DNA from: an uncultured Pseudokineococcus sp. | GTDB lineage: Bacteria > Actinomycetota > Actinomycetes > Actinomycetales > Quadrisphaeraceae | DNA: 64,000 nucleotides | Direction of reading: 5' to 3' | NCBI RefSeq assembly: GCF_947499845.1 | Contig: NZ_CANMPM010000005.1 | Coordinates: 1-64,000, forward strand | Shown: one piece after another, positions 43,460 through 51,648 of the stretch | Layout of the letters: the number at the start of each line of letters is the position of its first letter | Numbering within the stretch: the stretch's first letter is position 1 | The notes under the pieces: generated by a model | Database searches by the model: none | The model's input: only the letters and a program-made list of their open reading frames with translations | What the model was told of the DNA's origin: nothing | Translations under genes and position numbers: made by a program

Positions 43460-44383
43460 ATGAGCCTGGACCCCCGCCGGCTGCTCGTCCTGCGCGCCGT
43501 GCGGCGCGCCGGCGGCGTCCTCCCGGCCGCCCGCGCGCTGCACCTCACGCCGTCGGCGGTGTCGCAGGCCGTGACCCGGCTCGAGCAGGAGGCGGGCCTC
43601 GCGCTCGTCGACCGGTCGCGGCGCGGCGGGGGCCGCACCCTCGAGCTGACGAGCGCCGGTCACGCGCTCGCCGACCGGGCCGAGGAGGTCGCCGAGGCCC
43701 TCGCCCTGGCCGAGCGGGAGACGGCGTCGCTGCGCGGCGCGGCGTCCGGGCCCGTCCGCGTCGGGGGCTTCGCCACGGTCCTGCGACGCCTCGTGGCGCC
43801 GGCGGTGGGCTCCCTGTCCCTCGCGGGCTCGGCGGTGGTGCCCGAGGTGCTCGAGGTCGACGAGCCCACGGGCCGGCGGGCCGTGCGCGCCGGCCGGCTC
43901 GACCTGCTGATCGTCGAGCGGGTGCTCGGCGACGACCCGCCCGTCACGCCGGGGCTCGCGGTCGAGGACCTCATGCACGACGCGTACCGCGTCGTCGTGC
44001 CCGCCGCCTGGCCGCGGCCGGACGTGCTGGAGGAGCTGCTGGGGCGGCCGTGGGTCGCCGGGCCGCCGGGGCAGCCGGCGCGGCTCGTGCTCGACCGGCT
44101 GGCCGCGGCGGGGGAGCGCCGGCCCCGCGTCCAGCACACGTGCCTCGAGGCGTCGGCGACCCTCGCGCTCGTCGGCGCGGGGCTCGGCGCGGCCGTCGTC
44201 ACCGAGCTCGCGCTCGCCTACCTGCCCCACCCGGGCGCGCGGGCGACGTCGGGGTCCGTCGACGCCGGCTCCCGCGTGCTCTCCGTGGTGCACCGCAGCG
44301 GGCGCGCCGACCCCTCGCCCGCGGCGGTCGCGATGCTCGAGGCCCTGAGGGTGCAGGCGGGCGAGGAGGTCTCGCCGGGCTGA
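43460..44383 (+). CDS. LysR family transcriptional regulator
   Basis: Regulator of 307 aa. The winged helix-turn-helix is at residues 6-65 (RRLLVLRAVRRAGGVLPAARALHLTPSAVSQAVTRLE), the linker helix follows, and the effector domain begins SGPVRVGGFATVLRRL. ATG 43460 is preceded by TTAAGT 8 nt upstream and no SD, compatible with a leaderless transcript. Likely targets are the divergent membrane protein gene and perhaps the convergent MFS gene. The region 43380-43460 has the lowest GC of its surroundings. Confidence 0.87.
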   Translation: MSLDPRRLLVLRAVRRAGGVLPAARALHLTPSAVSQAVTRLEQEAGLALVDRSRRGGGRTLELTSAGHALADRAEEVAEALALAERETASLRGAASGPVRVGGFATVLRRLVAPAVGSLSLAGSAVVPEVLEVDEPTGRRAVRAGRLDLLIVERVLGDDPPVTPGLAVEDLMHDAYRVVVPAAWPRPDVLEELLGRPWVAGPPGQPARLVLDRLAAAGERRPRVQHTCLEASATLALVGAGLGAAVVTELALAYLPHPGARATSGSVDAGSRVLSVVHRSGRADPSPAAVAMLEALRVQAGEEVSPG

Positions 44384-44417
44384 CGCACCCCCGGGGCCCT
44401 CCGACGCCGGGGCGGCC

Positions 44418-45803
44418 TCAGGCGTCGACGCGCTTGCGCACCGACTCCTCCAGCGCGCGCCCCCGCAGCTCGGGCAGGCCCCAGCACGCGGCCGCGGCGA
44501 CGACGAAGACGAGCCCGAAGGCCGTGAAGACGGCGACCGTGCCGCCGAGCGCCGTCAGCGGGACGACGGACAGCGGGGCGAGGATCGAGGCGAGGCGGCC
44601 GAACCCGGCGGCGGCCCCGGCGCCCGTCCCGCGCAGGGCGGTGCCGTAGACCTCCGGCGTGATGGCGTAGAGCGCGCCCCAGGCGCCGAGGTTGAAGAAG
44701 GACAGGAGCATCCCGGCGAGGACGATCGTCGTCGGGGAGCCCGCGTGGCCCAGCAGCAGCGCGCCGGCCGCGGAGCCGACGAGGAAGGTCGCCAGCACGG
44801 GCCGGCGCCCCCAGCGCTCGACGAGGACGGCGGCGACGGCGTAACCCGGCAGCTGGGCGAGGGTGATGAGCAGCGTGTACTCGAAGGAGCGCACGAGCGG
44901 GTAGCCGGCGTCGACGAGCAGCGACGGCAGCCAGATGAAGGCGCCGTAGTAGGAGAAGTTGACGCAGAACCAGACCGCCCACAGGGCGCCCGTGCGCCCG
45001 CGCAGCCCCGGGGCCCAGAGGTCGCGGTAGCCGGCGCGGGGCGGCGCCGGGGCCTCGCGGGTGCGCCGCGCGTCGGGCGTGGACGGCGTCTCGACCCCCG
45101 CCGACCGCTCGAAGCGCCGCACCGCGGCCTCCGCCTCGTCACCGCGGCCGCGCCCCTCGAGGAAGCGCACGGACTCGGGCAGCCCGCGGCGGACGACGAC
45201 GGCGTAGACCGCCGGCACGGCGCCGAGGGCGAAGGCCCACCGCCAGCCGTCGTCGGACGCGCCGACGACGAAGAAGCCGATGAGCGCGGCGGCCGTCCAG
45301 CCCACCGCCCAGAAGGCCTCGAGGGCGACGACGACGCGGCCGCGCAGCCGCGCCGGGGCGTACTCGCTGACGAGCGTCGAGGCGACGGGCAGCTCGGCGC
45401 CGAGGCCGAGCCCGACGACGAAGCGCAGCGCGAGGAGCGCGGCGAGCCCGCCGACCAGCGCCGACGCGCCCGTCGCCGCCCCGTAGACGAGCAGCGTCAG
45501 GGCGAAGACCTGGCGCCGCCCGACGCGATCGGCGAGCAGGCCCCCGAGCGTCGCGCCGACGGCCATGCCGGCGAAGCCGACCGACCCCAGGAGCGAGCGC
45601 TCGAGGTCGCCGAGCCCCCACTGCACCGTCAGCGCGGCGATGACGAAGCTGATGAGCCCGACGTCCATCGCGTCGAGCGCCCAGCCGACCCCCGAGCCGC
45701 CGAGCAGGCGGCCGTGCTGGCGCGTGAAGGGCAGGCGGTCGAGGCGCTGGCCGCGGGTCAGGGGCTCCGCGCCGTCGGCCGGTCGCGGCTGGGGGCTGCT
45801 CAC
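44418..45803 (-). CDS. MFS transporter (sugar porter / aromatic acid symporter-like)
   Basis: Twelve-segment major facilitator of 461 aa. Helix 1 motif GWALDAMDVGLISF and the loop 2-3 signature GGLLADRVGRRQVFAL are those of the AAHS/sugar porter branch; GLGLGAELPVASTLVSEYAP in helix 4-5 and the long central loop (residues 200-250) also fit. GTG 45803 was chosen because it precedes the conserved LTRGQRLDRLPFTRQH leader; the longer frame runs into the palindromic repeat. Substrate unknown. It is convergent with the LysR gene. Confidence 0.85.
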   Translation of the reverse strand: MSSPQPRPADGAEPLTRGQRLDRLPFTRQHGRLLGGSGVGWALDAMDVGLISFVIAALTVQWGLGDLERSLLGSVGFAGMAVGATLGGLLADRVGRRQVFALTLLVYGAATGASALVGGLAALLALRFVVGLGLGAELPVASTLVSEYAPARLRGRVVVALEAFWAVGWTAAALIGFFVVGASDDGWRWAFALGAVPAVYAVVVRRGLPESVRFLEGRGRGDEAEAAVRRFERSAGVETPSTPDARRTREAPAPPRAGYRDLWAPGLRGRTGALWAVWFCVNFSYYGAFIWLPSLLVDAGYPLVRSFEYTLLITLAQLPGYAVAAVLVERWGRRPVLATFLVGSAAGALLLGHAGSPTTIVLAGMLLSFFNLGAWGALYAITPEVYGTALRGTGAGAAAGFGRLASILAPLSVVPLTALGGTVAVFTAFGLVFVVAAAACWGLPELRGRALEESVRKRVDA

Positions 45804-45846
45804 GCGCGACGAGTCTGGCAGGGGGACGCGCGCGGGCCCCGGCCGG

Positions 45847-45894
45847 GAGTCGTCCACGGGCGTGACCGTGCACGGTCACGCTCGTGGACGGCTC
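45847..45894. repeat. 48-bp intergenic palindrome, copy 1 (two mismatches)
   Basis: Centre at 45870/45871 with the core GTGACCGTGCACGGTCAC; 24-bp arms with two mismatches. It lies between the stop of the DUF2071 gene and the start of the MFS gene, both on the minus strand. Copies 2 and 3 are at 54736-54783 and 57974-58025. Confidence 0.9.
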
Positions 45895-45927
45895 TTCCGG
45901 TGCGGAGGGGTGTGGCGCGGGCTCGCG

Positions 45928-46734
45928 TCAGCGGCGCGGCGCCCGGGCGCTGCCGGGCAGGCCGAAGCGGACGGTCGTGCCGCCGGCGAAGGCGACGTGG
46001 TCGGGCGGGCGCCGGGCGAGGTCGCCGAAGCCGGCGGCGCCGAGCAGCTCGTCGTCGAGCTCGAGCACCTCCGCGCGGCGCAGCGACCACGGGCCGTGCT
46101 CGTTCGGCACGTGCCACGTGCGGCCGAGGTGGGCGGTGTGCAGGCCCCATCGCGCGGTGAGGAAGGCGGCGAGCCCGGCGTCGGGCGCGTCGTCCGCGAT
46201 CGGCTCGCCGACGCGGACGGCGACCCGGCTGCGGGCGCCCCGGGGGCGGGGCCAGCGGGTGGCGCCCGTCCACAGCAGCTCGCGGGCGCCGTCGCGCACG
46301 CGCTCGTGACCGCGGAGGCGGGCCCACCGGTAGGGGAGCCCGAAGGCGGCGCGGGCGCCGAGGACGACGCCGAGCCGGCTCGCGTCGAGGCTGGCGAAGA
46401 CGACGCCGCGCCGCCCCGTGGCGTCCACGGAGTACAGGCGGACGTTGGTCTCCCAGAAGGTGCCGAGCCACGGCACCGCGGGGCCGCGGCCGACGCCGGC
46501 GCCGACGAGGCGGAAGGGCACGAGCGCCACGTAGGTGCGCTCCTCGCCGTCCGGGCCGACGAGGACGTCGGGCCGCACCCCCGGCGGCATCCACGTCAGC
46601 ACCCGCTCCGGCGGCACCGCCCAGTGGAGGAAGGCCAGGTCGCACCAGCGCTGCCCCATGAGCACGGGGCCGCGCAGGAGAGGGGCGCTCGCCGTCACGG
46701 GCTCCACGGCGGCGGTCGGTCGCGGGGCGGGCAC
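45928..46734 (-). CDS. DUF2071 (YqjF-like) protein
   Basis: Protein of 268 aa of the DUF2071/YqjF family, a mainly beta fold. Family landmarks: QRWCDLAFLHWAVPPERV, YVALVPFRLVGAGV, FWETNVRLYSVDATGRRGVVFASLDASRL, LPYRWARL and the YSxx-equivalent WHVPNEHGPWSLRRAEVLEL. Biochemical role unknown; YqjF relatives are linked to responses to aromatic compounds in Bacillus. GTG 46734 lacks a strong SD. It is followed by one copy of the 48-bp palindrome, which may act as its terminator. Confidence 0.85.
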   Translation of the reverse strand: MPAPRPTAAVEPVTASAPLLRGPVLMGQRWCDLAFLHWAVPPERVLTWMPPGVRPDVLVGPDGEERTYVALVPFRLVGAGVGRGPAVPWLGTFWETNVRLYSVDATGRRGVVFASLDASRLGVVLGARAAFGLPYRWARLRGHERVRDGARELLWTGATRWPRPRGARSRVAVRVGEPIADDAPDAGLAAFLTARWGLHTAHLGRTWHVPNEHGPWSLRRAEVLELDDELLGAAGFGDLARRPPDHVAFAGGTTVRFGLPGSARAPRR

Positions 46735-46782
46735 GTCGGGACGGTAGGCGGCGCCCGCCGCCCGGGCGAGCGGGCCGCCCGC

Positions 46783-47125
46783 TCAGCCGGCCCGCGTCAC
46801 CGCCACGACCCGCGACGCGAGCGGCTCGGGCGGCTCGGGCACCCCCGAGGCGATCCACGCCTCGGCGACGGCGACGTCGGAGGCGCTGAGGCCGCCGAAC
46901 CACAGCAGCTCGCCCGGGCACCCGCCCGGGCAGGTGCGCGGGGAGACCCCGAGCTGCGCGCCCGCGGCTGTCGGGCGGCACGGCCTGCAGGTGCACGAGC
47001 ACGCCACCGGGTGTGCCCCGCACCACGCGACCGAGGCGGTGGAGCACCCCGTGCTCCTCGGGGGCGACGAGGACCCAGCGCAGGGGGACGTCGGCGAGGC
47101 GCGCCGAGCCGGTGACGGCGGTCAC
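46783..47125 (-). pseudogene. Small protein with frameshift, unknown function
   Basis: Two minus-strand frames join into one plausible product of about 114 aa. The first runs from GTG 47125 (DVPLRWVLVAPEEHGVLHRL, GVLVHLQAV); after about 46975 the second continues RPTAAGAQLGVSPRTCPGGC, ELLWFGGLSASDVAVAEAWI and stops at 46783. One extra C/G in the CCG run explains the shift; without it the junction reads HLQAVRPTAAG. I do not recognise the family. It contains a CPGGC motif and starts close to a Zur-like box, so it may be zinc related. The frameshift could be a sequencing error. Confidence 0.5.
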
Positions 47126-47219
47126 CGCGGCCGTGCGGTGCTGGGCGGGCGGGCGGGGCCGCGAGGGCTCATGGGTGCTCCCGGGGGCGGTGAGGGGTGC
47201 TGGGCGTCATGTGCGTTAA

Positions 47220-47234
47220 CAATAACCGTTCTCA
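47220..47234. promoter_or_regulatory. Zur-like operator
   Basis: The minus-strand 15-mer TGAGAACGGTTATTG resembles the actinobacterial Zur palindrome TGANAACGNTTNTCA, with a conserved AnAAC-C-GTTnT core and a weaker left end. It lies in an AT-rich island between the zinc chaperone/binding-protein genes and the divergent small CPGGC protein. Gene context gives most of the support. Confidence 0.45.
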
Positions 47235-47355
47235 CCGCGTCGTCTGATGGGCGACCCGTCCGCGGGCGACGAGGGGAGGACTCCTTCGTCGGACGCCCGT
47301 CCGTCGTCACCCGAAGGAGAGGAGGGACCGGGCGCCCCCCGGTCCGGACCCGCTG

Positions 47356-48812
47356 ATGACCGCACCGCACCTGCCCGCCCCGCCCGCCGCCCGTCGCCGG
47401 CCTCGTCACCGCCGGGGGCTCCCCGCCCTGGGCGGCGGCGCCGCCCTCGCCCTGGCCCTCGCCGGCTGCGGCTCGTCGGGCTCCACCGAGGCCTCCCCCG
47501 GCTCGAGCGCCGCCCCCTCGCCCTCCGCCACCGCGTCGGGGCCCGAGACGGCCGCGGCGCCCAGCGAGGCCGCGACGGACACCCCGCGCCTCGTCATCAC
47601 CGCGCAGGACCACGGCGTGCTCGTCCTCGACGCCACCACGCTGGAACCCGTCGCCGACCTCGAGCTCGAGGGCTACAACCGGCTCAACGCCGCCGGCGAC
47701 GGCCGCCACGTGCTCGTCTCGACGACCGGTGGTTTCCGGGTCCTCGACGCGGGCACCTGGGCCGAGCCGCACGGCGACCACAGCCACTACTACACGGCCG
47801 ACCCGGTGCTCACCGACGTCGTCCACCCGGCCGAGAAGCCCGGCCACGTCGTCGCGCACGCCGGCCGCACGGCCCTCTTCGACGACGGCACGGGCGTCTC
47901 GACGATCGTCGACACCGCCGCCGTGGCGGAGGAGTCCCCCGAGGCGCGCGTCATCGAGGCGCCGGCCGCCCACCACGGCGTCGCCGTGGAGATGGCCGAC
48001 GGTCGCGCCGTCACCACGGAGGGCACGGAGGACGCGCGCTCGACCGTCGTCCTCCGGGGCCCCGACGGCTCCGAGATCGCCCGCACCGACGCGTGCCCGG
48101 GCGTCCACGGCGAGGCGACGGCCGCCGAGGAGCGGGCCGTCGTCGGCTGCGAGGACGGCGTGGTCGTCGTCGACGGCGACACGCTCACCAAGGTGCAGGC
48201 GCCCGACGCCTACGGCCGCATCGGCAACCAGGCCGGCAGCGACGCCTCCACCGTCGTCCTCGGGGACTACAAGCGCGTCGCCGAGCCCGAGGTCCCCGAG
48301 GCCACGCAGACGGTCTCGCTGACCGACACGGCCACCGCCGAGCTGCGCCTCGTGGACCTGCCGTCGTCCTACACGTTCCGCTCGCTGGGCCGGGGCGAGG
48401 ACGGCGAGGCGCTCGTCCTCGGCACCGACGGGGACCTGCACGTCATCGACCCGGACTCCGCCGAGCTCGTGCGCTCGATCCCGGTCGTCGAGCCGTGGAC
48501 GGAGTCGGAGGACTGGCAGGAGCCCCGCCCGGCGCTGCGCGTGCACGAGGGCACCGCGTACGTGACCGAGCCGGCACCCGCGAGGTGCACGCCGTCGACG
48601 TCGAGACCGGCGAGGTCTTCGCCTCGGCGACGCTCGACGAGGTCCCCGACGAGATCGTCGTCGCCACCGGTGCCGTCACCGAGGGCTCGACCGAGCACGG
48701 CAGCGGCGACCACGAGGGCCACGACCACGAGGGCGAGGACCACGACCACGAGGGCCACGACCACGAGGGCGAGGGCCACGACCACGAGGCCACCGAGGGG
48801 TCCACGCGATGA
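47356..48812 (+). pseudogene. AztD-like zinc metallochaperone with frameshift and His-rich tail
   Basis: Secreted lipoprotein: signal peptide with lipobox LAGC near residue 37, then a beta-propeller like AztD, the zinc chaperone that loads the substrate-binding protein AztC. Conserved HGDHSHYYT supplies histidine ligands. The first frame reads to AYVTEP, then loses frame at about 48573; restoring one C (GGCACC to GGCCACC) gives TEPATREVHAVDVETGEVF and leads to a tail with eleven His in HEGHDHEG-like repeats, ending at 48812. In the shifted frame the tail is nonsense and runs to 48918. The ATG of the next gene overlaps the restored stop. A sequencing error is possible. Confidence 0.7.
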
Positions 48813-49693
48813 GCTCCCCGCTGCGGCGGCGGGGGCTCCCCGCCGCCGCGGCGGCGCCCGTCGGGCTGGCCCTCGCGGCCGCTCTCGCGGGCTGCGGCTC
48901 GCCGTCGGCCGCGGGTGACGACGGCCGGCTCGACGTGGTGGCCTCGCCCCCGGCCTTCCTCGAGGTGGTCGAGCGGGTGGGGGGCGACGCCGTCGACGCC
49001 ACCGGGGCGACGTCCCCGGGCGCCGACGCCCACGCCGCCGAGCTGACGGGGGAGCAGGTGGCCGGCGTCGTCGACGCCGACCTCGCCGTCGTCGCGGCGG
49101 GGCTCGCCCCCTCCGTCGACGAGGCGGTCGCGCTGCGCGACGGGCCCTCGCTCGACCTCATGGGGGTCGAGGGGGCCGGCCCGGAGGACCCGCACGTCTG
49201 GCTCGACCCGGCGCTCATGGCGGACGCGGCGGAGCAGGTCGCGGCGCGGCTCGCGGAGGTCGACCCGGACGGGGCCGACGCCTACGGGCAGCGGGCCGAC
49301 GCCTACGCCGCGGAGCTGCGCGCCCTCGACGCCGACCTCGCGGAGCAGCTCGCGCCGTGCCGCGGGGCCGTGCTCGTGACGGCGCACGAGGCCTTCGGCT
49401 ACCTGGCCGACCGCTACGGGCTCGAGCAGACCGGCATCACCGGGATCGACCCGAGCGTCGAGCCGACGCCCGCCCGGCTGCGCGACGTCGCCGCGACGGT
49501 GCGCGAGGCCGGCGTCGAGACGGTCTTCTTCGACGACGTCACCAGCACCGGCGTCGCGCAGGTGCTGGCCCACGAGGCCGGCGTCGCCACCGCGGTGCTC
49601 TCGCCGCTCGAGACGTCGGTCGAGCCCGACTACGCGAGCGCCATGCGGCAGAACGCGCAGGTCCTGCGCGACGGGCTCGTCTGCGACGCCTGA
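48809..49693 (+). CDS. Zinc ABC transporter substrate-binding lipoprotein (AztC/ZnuA-like)
   Basis: Cluster A-I metal-binding protein of 294 aa. Signal peptide with lipobox LAGC near residue 29; zinc ligands are the His in GADAHAAEL near 71, His in EDPHVWLDP near 131, His in VTAHEAFGYLADRYGL near 195 and the terminal acidic residue region FFDDVTS. ATG 48809 overlaps the restored stop of the AztD-like gene (ATGA). No ATPase or permease gene follows; the usual aztA and aztB partners are not in this window, so transport depends on genes elsewhere. Zur control is likely from the upstream box. Confidence 0.87.
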   Translation: MSSPLRRRGLPAAAAAPVGLALAAALAGCGSPSAAGDDGRLDVVASPPAFLEVVERVGGDAVDATGATSPGADAHAAELTGEQVAGVVDADLAVVAAGLAPSVDEAVALRDGPSLDLMGVEGAGPEDPHVWLDPALMADAAEQVAARLAEVDPDGADAYGQRADAYAAELRALDADLAEQLAPCRGAVLVTAHEAFGYLADRYGLEQTGITGIDPSVEPTPARLRDVAATVREAGVETVFFDDVTSTGVAQVLAHEAGVATAVLSPLETSVEPDYASAMRQNAQVLRDGLVCDA

Positions 49694-49787
49694 CGCGCGG
49701 ACGGCGCCGGCGGCCGGGGCGAGGGGCACCCCCGTCGCCCCGGCCGCCGCTGCGCGTGGGAGGGCGGCCGTGGGCCACGATGGCCGG

Positions 49788-51101
49788 GTGAGCGACCGGC
49801 CGGCCGACGTCCCGACCGAGAGCGTCGACGTCGCCGTCGTGGGCGCCGGCGGCGCCGGTCTCGTGGCCCTGCACCACCTCGCCCTCGGCCTCCTGCGCGG
49901 CCCGGCGCGGCCGTCGCCGCTGCGCGTGGCCCTCGTCGACGACGTCGAGCGCCTGGCCCCCGGCCCCGACGGCGAGCGGCCCCGTGACCGCACGTGGTGC
50001 TCGTGGGAGCCCGCGCCCGCGGCGGCGCCGGCCGTCCTCCGCAGCTGGCGGGCGGTCGAGGTGCTCGCGCCCGGTGCGCGCCTCGCCCTCGACGTGCGGC
50101 CCCTGCGCTACCGCATGCTCCGGGGCGAGGACTACTACGCGCTCGTGGACGCCGACGCGGCGCGCGCGCGGCGATCCGGCCGCCTCGAGCTGCTGCGCCG
50201 CCCGGGGGCCACCGCCGTCGAGGACGGTGCCGAGCGCGTGCTCGTGCGCACCCCCGGCGGGGACCTCGAGGCCGCCTGGGTGCTCGACAGCCGCCCGTGC
50301 GCGCCCGTCCGTCCCGCGAGGACCGCCCTCCTGCAGCACTTCCGCGGCGAGGTCGTGCGCACCGACCCCGCCGCGCCCCCGCCCTTCGAGCCTGACCGGC
50401 CCGTCCTCATGGACTTCCGCACGCCCCAGCCGCCGGTCGGGCTCTCCTTCGGGTACTGCCTGCCGCTCGACGGCCGCACCGCCCTCGTGGAGTACACGGA
50501 GTTCTCCCCGGCGGTCCTCGACGACGCCGGCTACGCCCGCGGGCTCGCGGCCTACCGGCGGCTGCTCGGGCTGCGGCCCGACCCGCACGGCCGCGCGGAC
50601 GGGGACGAGCGCCTCGTCGAGGTCGTCGCCGTCGACGCCGTCGAGCAGGGCGCCATCCCGATGGCCGACGACGTGCGCACCTCCCGCGCGGGCGCCCGGG
50701 TGCGGCGCCTGGGCACCGCGGGCGGGGCCACCCGCGCGTCGACGGGCTACACGTTCTCGGCGCTGCAGCGGCAGGGCGCGGCCGTCGCGGCCGCCCTGCT
50801 GGCGGGCCGCGACCCCCTGCCGCCGGCGGCCTACCCGCGGCGGCACCGGTGGATGGACGCCCTCGTCCTGCGGGGGCTCGCCGCGGGGGCGCTCGACGGG
50901 CCGGCCTTCTTCACGCGGCTCTTCGCCGCCAACCCCCCGGACCGCGTGCTGCGCTTCCTCGACGGGGCGACGACGCGCCGGGAGGAGCTGGCGCTCATGG
51001 CGACGGCGCCGCGGGCGGCCATGGCGGGTCTCGCCGTGGAGGACGGGCTCGTGCGGGCGAGACGGCGCCTCAGCGCCGCTATGTCACGTTCCGTCCACTA
51101 G
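49788..51101 (+). CDS. Lycopene cyclase (CrtY-type)
   Basis: FAD-dependent carotenoid cyclase of 437 aa, predicted membrane associated. The FAD loop is VAVVGAGGAGLVALHHL near residues 14-30; DRTWCSWE near 67, LLQHFRGEVVRT near 185, MDFRTPQPPVGLSFGYCLPL near 208, EYTEFSP and GTAGGATRASTGYTFSALQRQ near 305 are characteristic of the bacterial lycopene beta-cyclase family. CACGAT lies 6 nt before GTG 49788 (leaderless). No other carotenoid gene is in the window, so it stands apart from its pathway. Confidence 0.9.
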   Translation: MSDRPADVPTESVDVAVVGAGGAGLVALHHLALGLLRGPARPSPLRVALVDDVERLAPGPDGERPRDRTWCSWEPAPAAAPAVLRSWRAVEVLAPGARLALDVRPLRYRMLRGEDYYALVDADAARARRSGRLELLRRPGATAVEDGAERVLVRTPGGDLEAAWVLDSRPCAPVRPARTALLQHFRGEVVRTDPAAPPPFEPDRPVLMDFRTPQPPVGLSFGYCLPLDGRTALVEYTEFSPAVLDDAGYARGLAAYRRLLGLRPDPHGRADGDERLVEVVAVDAVEQGAIPMADDVRTSRAGARVRRLGTAGGATRASTGYTFSALQRQGAAVAAALLAGRDPLPPAAYPRRHRWMDALVLRGLAAGALDGPAFFTRLFAANPPDRVLRFLDGATTRREELALMATAPRAAMAGLAVEDGLVRARRRLSAAMSRSVH

Positions 51102-51185
51102 GGTCGCGGAGAGTCACGACAGGCCGGGCGGACGGCGTCCCCCGGCGGAACGCCGCCGCGTGCGGCCCCGAGCCGGGAGGCGCTC

Positions 51186-51599
51186 GTGCCCGTCCTCGAC
51201 CTGGGCGACGACCCGTCCCAGGTGCCGCGCGCCCGGCACTGGGTGCTCGAGCACTGCGCCCGCCGCGGGATGGGGGAGGACGGCCGCTTCGCCGTCGAGC
51301 TCGTCACGAGCGAGCTCGTCGCCAACGCCTACCAGCACGGCCGGCCCCCGGTGCGCGTCGAGGTGCGCGGGGCCGACGACGCCCCCGACGGCACGGGGGA
51401 CGGCGCGCACGGCGGCGAGGCGACCTTCGTCCTCCGGGTCACCGACCACGGCACGGGAGCGCCGGCCGTGCGGGACGCCGACGACGACGCGCTCGGCGGT
51501 CGCGGCCTGGCCCTCGTCGAGACGCTGACGGCCGCCTGGGGCGTCGAGCGCCCGGCGGCCGGGCCGGGCACCACCGTCTGGTGCCGCCTGGCCGGCTGA
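51186..51599 (+). CDS. ATP-binding protein, RsbW/SpoIIAB-like anti-sigma kinase type
   Basis: HATPase_c_2 protein of 137 aa. The N box is ELVTSELVANAYQHG near residues 38-52, the G1 box VTDHGTGAP near 85-93 and the G2 box GGRGLALVETL near 101. Such small single-domain proteins bind ATP and usually act as anti-sigma factors or serine kinases in partner-switching systems. GGGAGG precedes GTG 51186. No sigma factor or anti-anti-sigma gene is adjacent, so its partner must be elsewhere. Confidence 0.87.
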   Translation: MPVLDLGDDPSQVPRARHWVLEHCARRGMGEDGRFAVELVTSELVANAYQHGRPPVRVEVRGADDAPDGTGDGAHGGEATFVLRVTDHGTGAPAVRDADDDALGGRGLALVETLTAAWGVERPAAGPGTTVWCRLAG

Positions 51600-51606
51600 C
51601 CGTCCG

Positions 51607-51646
51607 GCCCCCGCACCGGTGGGCTCCCGCCCTGGTGGGCGGGGGC
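51607..51646. terminator. Hairpin between convergent genes
   Basis: GCCCCCGC at 51607-51614 pairs with GCGGGGGC at 51639-51646, enclosing a smaller GGGC/GCCC stem. Its position just after one stop and before the other suits a shared terminator for the ATP-binding protein and the lipid kinase genes. Confidence 0.45.
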
Positions 51647-51648
51647 GC

